DNA of 64,000 nt from Gordius sp. MW1 (Eukaryota > Nematomorpha > Gordioida > Gordea > Gordiidae). The stretch is from contig OZ038527.1 of NCBI GenBank assembly GCA_964036665.1, positions 10,261,835 through 10,325,834 of the forward strand, read 5' to 3'. Made by a program: the position numbers and the translations under genes. Positions 55,136 to 64,000 of this stretch are shown piece after piece; position 1 is the stretch's first letter, and every line of letters begins with the position of its first letter. Below the pieces are notes generated by a model. That model had not been told where the DNA came from and searched no databases. It was given only the letters and a program-made list of their open reading frames with translations.

Positions 55136-56335
55136 CTGGGCGACTCCCGCTCCCGCTCCTACCTTCTCAAAAGGAGCGAACTTCCGCTCCCGCTACTACA
55201 TATTAAAAGGAGCGCTCTCGCTCCAACTAATGGAGTGCCGCTCCATAACCGCTCCTTTGATTTTCATTTTTTTAGAAGGTACACGAAACAAAATCATATT
55301 TTTTTATCAAAACAAAACGTTTTCTTTATATTATATGATATATTAAAATATTTATAATCTTTTATTAGCTTTTAAAAGTAATAAATTTTCTAAATTAGAA
55401 TCTAACAAACACCCACGCTTTTCCCCTAAAACCTGTTTTGCGATACTAAATAAGCGCTCCACAGGAGCATTAGAGGGAAGCGGGGTATTATATTTACTAA
55501 AAAATATTTTTTAATTCATGGAATTGTTCAAAAATAGTAATTTTGCTATCATTATTTAAAAAATTTCTATCCGATATATTATTTTTAAGGAGGTTGAACA
55601 TCTAATGACAAAATTAAAATAAATATAAAAATATAAAAGAACAACCCAAGCTCAACTAATGTAATGAATTGCCCAAAAATAATTAAAACCTTTTTTAAAA
55701 AAATTATTATAAAATAAAGAAATATTGATTTTACCTTAAGGTGTTTTTTTAAATTAGAGCTGCTGATTTTAGAGAAAGAAACATTTTGTTGTTAATGCAC
55801 AATAGGCATTTCGCCTTTAAGTTGACTTTATCATCTGTATCATCTATAAGCTTGAAATATTTTTTGTATGGTGGAAATGGAAATTTGGTTTCTTCTTCTA
55901 TAATCTCTACCAAATCCATAATAAAACTATTTTTTATTATATATCTATAAAATGAATATTAATATGACTTAAAAGATTTTTCAAAAAATTTTCCATATAA
56001 AAAGGAAAACTGATTTTAATGTTTCAAATGATTGGATGAAAAATCAATATAAAACTCGGCTCAACATTTAATAATGAATAAATTTAAATAAAATAAAATT
56101 ATATTTTCATTAAATTTTAATTAACAAATATTATTAATATTTAAAAAATAATATAATTTATATATTAAATTTAAAGGAGCGGAGGAGCCGCGCTCCTCCG
56201 CTCCAGCCCTAAAAGGAGCTACTCCCGCGCCCGCTCCTCATTTTTAAAAAAGGGGGGCGCTCCAGCTTTTTTTGAAAAAATGTAGCGGCGCTCCGGCGCG
56301 CCGCTCTTGTAGCGCCGCTCCTTAACAAGACTGGC
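55136..56335 (-). mobile_element. hAT element, GAGCG-array type
   Basis: Both ends (55140-55260 and 56175-56330) are arrays of GAGCG/CGCTC words. On the minus strand near 55490-55370 the sequence reads LPSNAPVERLFSIAKQVLGE, then KRGCLL and LENLLLLKANK, the hAT dimerisation domain. The remainder of the transposase is not recognisable. It sits in the dimerisation region of the preceding hAT. Flanks AACTGGGC and GACTGGCT agree only partly. Confidence 0.7.
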
Positions 56336-56445
56336 TATTTCTTATATAAAAGCTATTAGGTAAAGAAGAGTTGTGATGTTGGGCAAAGATTACAATATTT
56401 TATAATCTGAGAGGGCGTCCAAGGAATTCTTAGGACGAAATCCTT

Positions 56446-57028
56446 CTATGATTTATTTTCATTCGCGTTTCTGGCAAAACAATCAAAGAATTCGGAGGAA
56501 ATATTATATGGAAATTTACTAAACTTGTTTCTTGTACAAAAATCGTTTATTTTCTTTGCATATCGAGGTTTCTTAAGTTCAAAATCATACAACTTAGCCT
56601 TAGGTTCTACTACTATTACTAAAGTTTCTGCTAACTGTCTGACTTGCTGAAGATCAAGGTCCTTTTTTTGCAATTCCATAATATATTCAGATTGTCGTAG
56701 AGAAGCGAGCAAAGTTGCAGCTTCTGTTGCAACATCGTGATCATACCAGCTTGCTTCAATATCTCCTTATTTGGTTTCTCTTCCATTTCTGACAACATTT
56801 CAATTAAAACTTCATTGAATAGATTAAATAGATTGACACTTTTATTAGCGATTCATGGGGAATTAGCTCCTACTCCAGCTGACGATGGGAAAAAGAAAAT
56901 ATGAAATTTTTTTATAATGACTTTCTTTATGTTTTATATTTTAATTTTGATGTTGAAATAAAGATGTTATAAAATTTTTTTGGAAATTTCCCCCCCCCCC
57001 GGAGAAAATCCTGGCTACGCGCCTGAGA
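56446..57028 (-). mobile_element. CAGGCGCGTAGCC-type hAT-like element with coding remnant
   Basis: The right end (57005-57028) is the inverse of CAGGCGCGTAGCCAGGATTT. The minus-strand frame at 56712-56446 reads MELQKKDLDLQQVRQLAETL, then KAKLYDFELKKPRYAKK. This resembles the LQxxxIDLxxAxxLVxxT region of TTF/ZMYM-type hAT transposases. A matching fragment lies at 63110-63230 beside the same kind of end, which supports one family. Confidence 0.5.
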
Positions 57029-57228
57029 TAGGTATACAATATTGGTAGTATAAAGGTCATATATTTTGAAACAAATAATACACTTGTAGATAATAATAAA
57101 TTGAGCTAATTTAAAAAAGTTTTATAAGAGGTGTATTAGCAAAAAAGAATAAAATATATATTTACACATTTTTTACAAGTCCTAGAAACTTTAGATTAGG
57201 TGTTTGTAAATATGCCATGTTTAATTAG

Positions 57229-57250
57229 GCGCGTGGCCAGGATTTTTAAT
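57229..57250 (+). mobile_element. Isolated CAGGCGCGTAGCC-type end
   Basis: TAGGCGCGTGGCCAGGATTT, one more end of the family; nothing else of the element is seen here. Confidence 0.4.
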
Positions 57251-57277
57251 AATATTTATTAATAATAGAATAATGAT

Positions 57278-57663
57278 GAGAGATAAGAAAAGTTCGGCCA
57301 AATGGGTCTAGGGGCCGGGTCGGGCAACTGTCGTAAAATTAGATTTTCAGGCGGGCCTGGACGGGCACCATCAAGAAAATCTCGTGTAGTGTATCATATT
57401 GTTTTTGTGAATTATTTTGCCCCCTTTTTTATTTTATAATATTTTTTTCTAAAAAAACGAGATTCAAATTTATAATTTTTCGAAAATACACGAAATTATT
57501 GCTAAAAATCTTAAAAATTAGGCCCGGGCAATTCGGGCAGCTTGAATAAGTCGAGATTTGCTAGGCGGACTCTTGAAAGGGTTTCAGCGGGTCCGGGCAG
57601 AAAATTTCATAAAACCGGACTGGGCCGGGTTTGGACAAAAGATTTTAACGAATCTGACCTCAG
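57278..57663. mobile_element. hAT element, CGGGC-array type, decayed copy
   Basis: 386 bp. The right end AACGAATCTGACCTCAG matches the family at 20721-21162. The left end (GAGATAAGAAAAGTTCGGCC) is decayed. CGGGC words remain at both sides. No target duplication left. Confidence 0.65.
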
Positions 57664-58357
57664 GTCTGTGTATAAAATATTAACGTTATAAAAATTAGTT
57701 ATTACATGCCATTATTTTTTCTTTTGTTCAGCGATTTTGTATATAGAATTATACCTGAGATTGGAACATTCCCAATTGTTAATCTAATAACAGTTAAATA
57801 TTAAAAACATCTCATTTTAAATATTTAATATAAATATTTTGCTTCGGTACACTTTATTGTAAATTACTAAAAATAAATATTGGTTTTTACATTTTTGCCC
57901 CCTGTCACTGATATGCCTGCCCCTCATACATCACTTATTTTTTATGACTACCTGGTAAAATGGGAAGAGAATAAAAGATTTAAATTATTTTTTCAGCACC
58001 AGAAGTCAAAATCTGAGTCTTAACACTTCTTGATTTGCTTATTCGTTAATCATATATTGTTTCGCTATTATATATCTATACATTTTAGTTAATGTTTTAA
58101 AAATCGATATATTTTTAATATTAAACAAGAAATCTGTATCCTAATCTCCTCGTAATTTTAAGCAATAATCTTTGCAACAATTCTTACTGCACACAAGTTT
58201 TTCGATATTAATATAAGTGCAAAATTATTTACAAAAATTTGTTTGTTCACGCCTTAGCCCCCCCCCCCCAAATTGTGTTATTTTGAACTTTGAGATATAT
58301 TATATTTTTAACCTGCATTCTAAAGTTATCAATCATCACGGAAAACTCTAAATATAA
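57664..58357. other. Stretch without recognisable features
   Basis: AT-rich, one poly-C run near 58260. No gene supported. Confidence 0.35.
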
Positions 58358-58624
58358 ATGTTGTGGCAATCAATTATAGACGATTTTCTGTTACTCTTCA
58401 AATATAAGCCGAGTCATCTCAGTGAGTTAGTGATATATCAAAGTCAAATTTCTCAACATATATTGCGATATCATAAAGCCTTGAAGGCATCAACATCATA
58501 TAGCATAGCAATCCCTTCTTCCTTTTTAAATAATTATTTGAAAAATTATTATCGTCATGAAAGTTCAAATTATAGGTATGTTAAACAGCTCTCTTCTCTA
58601 CATGTATTTTATAATACTTCATAA
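58358..58624 (+). CDS. Unrecognised open frame of 88 codons
   Basis: Open from ATG (MLWQSIIDDFLLLFKYKPSH). It is less AT-rich than its surroundings and has a GTATGT donor-like site after NYR at about 58576. That would suit a first exon, but I recognise no family and found no second exon. It may be chance. Confidence 0.2.
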   Translation: MLWQSIIDDFLLLFKYKPSHLSELVIYQSQISQHILRYHKALKASTSYSIAIPSSFLNNYLKNYYRHESSNYRYVKQLSSLHVFYNTS

Positions 58625-59379
58625 CATATTTATTCCTTTGCATTTATTATTTGTTGTTAACTTTGAAGGTCGTTAACCATACATTAACTAATATTCGCAG
58701 ACTTTGAAACAATTATATGAAATGTAATATTATTAAGGTAAAACAGATAAGGATGGTCATGTGTTTTAGCTAAACAAATTTTTTTCAATACTTGGTTGAA
58801 TTGCAGTGATGCTCTATAAACTAATTTAATAAAATAATTTATTACGCGATCGTTTATTTATTTTTAAATATCTTTATTTAATATGGGACTCTTAATTTGG
58901 TTTAGTTAATATTAAAGCGATAAGTGACGATATTAAAAAAACATATAGACTTTTCATTTTAAAACAACAAAAAGCCCAGCACACATTTGCCTACACATGT
59001 TTAGAATATTTAACCTAAAAAATCGAAAAATGAATCTTTAAATTAAATAAATCGAACAAATTGAGATATAACTGACTTGAAAAAAAGTTTCGAGTTAGAG
59101 GGAAATATTTATGTGTTTAATTATTACTTCACATTATCAACCGAAGCTCTTATTTTTAATTTTTATTTACATTTATAAAACTTTTATATTATTTACATGT
59201 CGATTTTATTAATAATCCTAATTTACCCCATTCATAATTTTGCCAAATACGTTACTTTAAATTAAAAACTGCATAGCAATTAATTTGAAAACTATAATGA
59301 AAGTGATTGGTAGGAAATTCTGAATAAGAGATTTCTATCAATCCTAATTATATGCAGCACTTTATACATTTGAATAAAT
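58625..59379. other. Serpin upstream region
   Basis: AT-rich intergenic DNA that should hold the serpin promoter. No motif stands out. Confidence 0.35.
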
Positions 59380-61390
59380 ATGAATTTAGCAGCATGTTGT
59401 TTAATTGGATTCTTGCTACAAGTTATTGCGAATCCTATAACCAACCCATCCGCAGAATTAAAGGAAGTCGTCGATTCGAACTGGAAGATTTGCGTTGATC
59501 TTTACAAGTTCAATTAAAAATTAAATGAGTTTATAAACATTTTTTTATAACAAATACCCATGGGCTTAGCCAGGATTGGAATGAGAGGAGGGCAAAAATG
59601 ATTTAGGGAGGGGCGAATTGAACATTTTTGAAAATTTTAGCAATAATTATAATAAATTTTAACAAATTGTTGGATTTAGAGGGGGGCAGCCGCCCCTCCC
59701 TCCCCACCCCCTGGCTACGCCCATGCAAATACCTCTATCAAACTAATGTCTAACAAACTATTATTTTAGAGTAATTGACCATGGGCGAGTTAGTTTTACT
59801 TTTGTATTTTATTTATATCTTTGAAATAAGTTAAAAATTCCCGTCTTGAACTAATTCGACCTTTGGGTGGATTTTTCGGACATATATAAAATATAATAAT
59901 TATTAATTAATATCATTTCGCAGCATATTTTTGTCTCGGTATATATTTAGACAACTCTCGCAATCGTTTCAAGGAAAAAGTATCTTCTTTTCCCCGCAAT
60001 GCGTTGCCTCATCCCTCATGATGCTGCATATGGGGGCCCGTGGGGAAACGGCTCAGCAAATACAAAACGCATTAGCATTCCCCAAAGGAATTAACGACAA
60101 ACACGGCGAGGCTCAGGATATGATTTTAACTATGTTGAGCAATCAGTCTAATTACCAATTTTCACGTGTTGAAACAATTTTTTTGCAAAATGGGTTCAAA
60201 GTGGAACCCCAATTTCAGAACCCGGCTACGCAATATTACAAAGCCGATATTAAGATGATGCCATTCGAACAAGATCCTACCAGCGCCAAAAATGAGATGA
60301 ATGCATGGATTGCTAAGAACACCGACAACCATATTACCAATTTGATCTTTAAAGACATAACAGCAATGACAAGATTTGTGTTAGCAAGTGCCATGGAATT
60401 TCAAGTTAGATTAATAAATTTTCAATCTATTTTAAAGTTTAGTTTGCAATATTTTTTTAATAATATGAATCTTTAACACCTTTGAATCAACTCTACCAAG
60501 GGTTGAAATATATTTTTATAACTTATCAAAATCAGGCCTTAGTGAAGCAATCTCCATCGAGAAATTTGTTAAGCTTCATAAGTTTCTACTTACTTTATTG
60601 TTTTTATGATCTATTTATAATCTGGTCTAATGTTTATTTCTCAGTCCACGTGGAATCGTAGAATCTCCCCCCAAAATACAACGCTGAAGGTATTCAACGG
60701 CATAACGGGACCAACAAAACCCATTCCAATGATGTCATTTGTCGATACCTTTTTTTATTGGTCTGACCCGGCCTCCAATCAAGTCATAGAACTACCTTTC
60801 GCAGGCGACAAGCACGCAGTTTATATTTTACTCCCAAGCCCAGGCTCTAATATAATGGATTTGGAAAAAAAACTCTACGAAAACGGTGTGAGGCCCATGA
60901 TAACCAACCTTAGTCCCGTTTCGAATTTGAGAGTGGTATTGCCTAAATTGGCTTTCAATTTAAGTTACGACCTTAAACCGCAACTCATGGCCATGGGCAT
61001 GAATGATATGTTTGATCAAGGTTATTAATTACATTGTTATCAAACAAAATGGTGCAAAATGAAGCCTTACAAATTTTACAATAATAATAACAACAATTAC
61101 ATTTTTCACCTTTAATATTGGCCTTAATTATGAAATATTTTGCTATAGATAAGGCCGATTTCTCGGGATTAGTAAGCGGGCTGCCACATCTACCCCTCGA
61201 CTACTTTTTCCACCAAGCCAGGACTGGCTTTCAAGACGAAGGTCAGGAACCAACCCCAGCCATTGAGGTTCCACCCTTCGATGCAAGCACACCCCCACAA
61301 GTGTTTGAAGCTAATAGACCTTTTTTATTTTTAATCATTTGCAAAACATCCCAATCACCGATCTTCGCTGGACGCTACATGGGTGAATAA
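59380..61390 (+). CDS. Secreted serpin with an atypical hinge
   Basis: Four exons, 59380-59507, 59924-60404, 60645-61020 and 61149-61390, with matching phases give 408 residues. Residues 1-17 (MNLAACCLIGFLLQVIA) look like a signal peptide. Serpin landmarks: QLSQSFQGKSIFFSP, MGARGETAQQIQNAL, PMMSFVDTFFYW, ELPFAGDKHAVYILLPSPG, LPKLAFNLSYDLKPQLMAMG. The serpin signature FEANRPFLFLI is at 381-391 and FAGRY lies near the end. The hinge of the reactive loop reads DEGQEPTPA (358-366) instead of the inhibitory pattern EEGTEAAAA, with Gln at P14 and Pro at P12 and P10. So it may not inhibit proteases by the usual loop insertion. Introns (416, 240, 128 nt) are longer than in the housekeeping genes, and intron 1 carries a MITE. 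The exon 1 to 2 junction (DLYN-IFLSRYIF) is the least certain part. Confidence 0.88.
59559..59725. mobile_element. CATGGGCTTAGCC-type MITE in serpin intron 1
   Basis: 167 bp with ends CATGGGCTTAGCC and GGCTACGCCCATG. Flanked by exact 8-bp duplications CAAATACC (59551-59558 and 59726-59733). Non-coding and wholly inside the intron. Confidence 0.88.
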
Positions 61391-62580
61391 TCACCCGAAT
61401 TTTCACTTTATTTATAACAAAATGTCAAAATTATAAGTAGTAAAACATTTAAACCATTAACATTTATATTATAAACGCATATAGCACGATTATACGTCTT
61501 ACTAGTGAATTTTTAGCTACCATTACTACTAAATACTTATCTCAAATGTCCAACAATTTATAGATCTAATTATTACTAGAAATGTTTGGCAAAACGCTCT
61601 GGTCTGCGATAGTTGAAATAAAAGTTTTTCTGAATATTATATAAATTCAAAATAGAGCTCAGATTACCTAAATTGTGGGCAGGATTTGGCCTAATTTTCC
61701 TTAATTGCTTGGCCCAAATTATTAATTGCTTCCCCCGAAAAATTATGTTTGTCCGTTGAACTCCACTTTATGACGCCGCAAAATAGTAAAAAAATATAAA
61801 ATAGCATCACGTTTATGACATATTGCTTTAACAGATTAGAAGTTCTTTTATAATGTAGAAATAGTAGGTCGATATAATAAAAAATAGTAAGGAGCTTAAA
61901 AAAATGAGTGAAAAAAGGATAAAAAAAGGGGCGAAAGGGACTTGGAAATTGCTAAGAGATTTCCCGATGTTTAAATAAACAAACTTTTAAAGCCTTTCAC
62001 TTAAAATCCTCTCACTAGCATTAATCTAACTAGAAATTAAGTTAATATTTGTATCGACCAATTTAAAAAACTAATTTTCGAAATCTTTTTTTATGTTTAA
62101 ATAGGAAGCACGATGAACGAACATTATATAATCAAAGAAAATTTATGATTTTGTAGAGCCTTTATTAATTGAACCACCAAAAATAAACATAAACCGAAAT
62201 TTAAAAGGTTTGCCCTCTTATTATTGAAGTTCATAATTTATGGTGAAATGGGGGACTGTAATGAGTAGTCCTAAAGATCATAGGTTAGATTTATTTAAAT
62301 AATTTCTGCCCGAACCATGCCCTGAAATATTTATTATTTTTTGTCATTATACAATACATGAAACAATTTGTTCGTATATAATTAAATCGATTTGACAAAA
62401 ATTAAACGTGGTTTGTTGTGTCAAATGTCAAGTTTATTCCTAAACTTGTTGCACTTTAAGGCGGTGCAAGGCCCAGGCATGCAGGGATCGGAGTGCCACG
62501 GCGCCCTAACCCGACCGTTGATCGTCGGGGGGTATATGTAATTAACATTTCAATTTTAATGTTTATTAAGAAATCTATAT
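61391..62580. other. Serpin 3' flank and featureless DNA
   Basis: AATAAA at 61617-61622, 227 bp after the serpin stop, is a candidate polyadenylation signal. Beyond it I see no gene. A GC-rich island at 62455-62535 (AAGGCCCAGGCATGCAGGGA) is unexplained. Confidence 0.35.
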
Positions 62581-62584
62581 GACC

Positions 62585-62765
62585 CAGACCCCGTACATTG
62601 ATGAGGAATTAATAATATACACTGGTCAACAAAAAATGGACTTATAAAATCAACCGCCAAATTGTTTGCAGATTGGTTGAGTTCTTTACCGTGAACACAA
62701 ATATATTTTTAGTTTTTTCCCTATACGCAGACCCCGTACATTGATGAGGAATTAATAATATACAC
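62585..62765. repeat. Direct repeat of about 37 bp
   Basis: AGACCCCGTACATTGATGAG followed by GAATTAATAATATACAC occurs at about 62586-62622 and again at about 62729-62765, with 106 bp between. The second copy touches the hAT-like end at 62767. Confidence 0.6.
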
Positions 62766-62766
62766 C

Positions 62767-63250
62767 AGGCGCGTAGGTAAGGGGGCAGAAAGCGGAATTT
62801 TCTACCCCCTTGATCAAAATTTGAAAAAAAATTTAATTAATAATAATTAGATTAAATGGGTTAAAATATTATAGTTTAGTTGCACAAAAGATTTTGAGAC
62901 ACTTATAAAAGCCTGGAAATATAATATAAACATTCAATTTTTCGAATTTAATTTTCGACTAAAAGCTTGCACCCTACCATTATAATTTTTCACCATTGAT
63001 TGTAAATTATGAAAAACTTGTTTTTTTTTCTTATCATAACACCGTTCATTTAGCTATACTAAAAAATGTCAAGTAAACAAATTTTGCTTATTAGCCACTT
63101 GAGAATTTTTTCAGATCAAACTCATATAATTTTGCCTTGGTTTCCGCCATTATTTAATTTTACCTAAATGATAATATTTTCTGCCAGTTGAATAACTTGC
63201 ATAAGGTCAATGTCCTTTTAAGGTATAAAAGCGATAGTAAATGCTCTGTT
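62767..63250 (+). mobile_element. CAGGCGCGTAGCC-type hAT-like fragment
   Basis: Starts CAGGCGCGTAGGTAAGGGGG and shares about 180 bp with 13874-14060. Around 63110-63230 (minus strand) it holds a decayed KDIDLMQVIQLAE and AKLYEFDLKK, matching the frame at 56446-56712. So end and coding remnant belong to one family. Confidence 0.55.
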
Positions 63251-63793
63251 TAATGCAGAAGAGATTTTTTAAAGTTGGTTTAAAATTCATTAAGAGATTT
63301 ATTACAAGAGAGCGTTGATCATTTATTCCATTTTGACATTGACTATATTTATAAAAAACGATCGATGCAATATTTTATCATAACTTCATGCCGAAAACTA
63401 TATAATTAAAAAGGATTACAAAAACATTTATATGCGAAAGATAAAGACTCTAATAAGGTGGGAATAAATATGCGAGGCGATTTGGGGATATTAAAAATTA
63501 ATTGATCTACTGAAAACATTCATAAACAGTTGCGAATTCTGCGGAACTGCAAATAAACGCGCTAAAAAATGATAATCTATTCACCAAATTTGTATAACAT
63601 ATCGGAGGCACACCAAAAAACTCAGTTTTCCATTTGTACATAATTGAGATTTGATCGGTCGGTTCGTAGGGTTTTAGATGAGCGAAAATGCAAGTGAAAG
63701 AAGTGTGTGACAAGGTGACAATGTCTTTGCGTTGAAAACTTGTAGCAATGTCCAAGTCAGTGTTTGGGGCGCATGAGTGTTTGGAGTTTTGTA
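63251..63793. other. Stretch downstream of the ARF6 exon
   Basis: AT-rich to mixed DNA. An 82-codon minus frame at 63507-63755 lies just after the ARF6 stop, in its 3' flank, and matches nothing I know. Treated as non-coding. Confidence 0.3.
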
Positions 63794-63936
63794 TCAGAAT
63801 TTTTGGTTAGAAGTTAACCAGGTCAGTCCTTCGAAAAGTCCATCACCGGCAGTAGCACAAGTGGGTTGAATGTACCAATTGCGATCCCGTATTCTGCTTA
63901 GCCCCAATTTTTCCTGGATTTCGTTAGGTTTCATAG
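63794..63936 (-). CDS. ARF6: ARF6-type small GTPase, last exon
   Basis: The minus-strand exon begins after an acceptor CATCCCTAG and reads (A)[18 protein letters not shown], then [28 protein letters not shown] and stop: 46 residues plus a split codon. Human ARF6 ends [47 protein letters not shown], so this is closer to ARF6 than to ARF1. TCATAGDGL contains the G5 guanine-binding loop. ARF6 regulates membrane traffic and actin at the plasma membrane. The G1-G4 boxes lie beyond the right edge. The donor-like CAGGTAAGC at about 63976 would not give the expected NKQDLPDA in frame, so the intron probably runs out of the window. Confidence 0.9.
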
Positions 63937-64000
63937 CTAGGGATGCGTGCGTAAAATTTTTTAATTATCCTATGCTTACCTGAATAGCTGTTTTTATCGT

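Noticed and set aside
63507-63755. 82-codon minus-strand frame downstream of ARF6
   Set aside because: No recognisable domain, located in the probable 3' untranslated region of ARF6.

Overview
The window is animal nuclear DNA. It is AT-rich and packed with transposons, with five recognisable host genes: RFC3 (2975-4507, +), ribosomal protein eL18 (22978-23723, -), RPA2 (45075-46381, -), a secreted serpin (59380-61390, +) and the last exon of an ARF6-type small GTPase running off the right edge (63794-63936, -). I worked out exon structures by reading splice sites against remembered family sequences. The first four genes have complete open frames. Most introns in RFC3, eL18 and RPA2 are only 32-45 nt, which recalls reduced or parasitic animals such as myxozoans, dicyemids or orthonectids. 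Gene spacing of about one per 13 kb and a secreted serpin would suit a myxozoan, but the sequence does not prove any taxon.

Layout. 1-2.9 kb: end of a Ty3-like LTR fossil, a small GC-rich inverted-repeat element and an internally deleted piggyBac. 3-4.6 kb: RFC3. 4.7-22.4 kb: repeats, including hAT elements, a non-LTR RT fragment, a Penelope-like element, a composite hairpin repeat, a non-autonomous Helitron and a degraded Helitron carrying a younger hAT insertion with an exact 8-bp duplication. 23 kb: eL18. 24.7 kb: a 5S rRNA-like sequence. 25.4-31.6 kb: two non-LTR RT copies. 31.6-41.9 kb: a nested stack. 42.1-43.9 kb: Ty3-like LTR fossil. 45-46.4 kb: RPA2. 46.6-57.7 kb: composite repeats, a degraded Helitron with Rep and helicase parts, small inverted-repeat elements and hAT elements. 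59.4-61.4 kb: serpin. 63.8 kb: ARF6.

The most interesting part is the stack at 31618-41900. A hAT-type element received a 4.7-kb Helitron (31932-36645, precisely between A and T) and a 4.6-kb P-type element with a THAP domain (36739-41339, flanked by an exact 8-bp duplication CTAGCAAA). The Helitron has a recognisable Pif1-like helicase but no Rep part that I can see. In that place it carries a tandem array of four diverged copies of an exon pair from SNAPC3, the snRNA-activating complex subunit, including a 36-nt intron like those of the host genes. This looks like host gene capture followed by amplification inside a rolling-circle transposon.

A second theme is that several unrelated hAT families here have ends built from dense, self-complementary arrays of one short word (GAGACGA, CGGGC, GAGCG, ATTCGA), a different word per family. 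A third is a composite repeat made of tandem small hairpins mixed with tRNA-like B-box modules, present in four large copies. RFC3, RPA2 and eL18 are independent housekeeping genes; nothing indicates operons.
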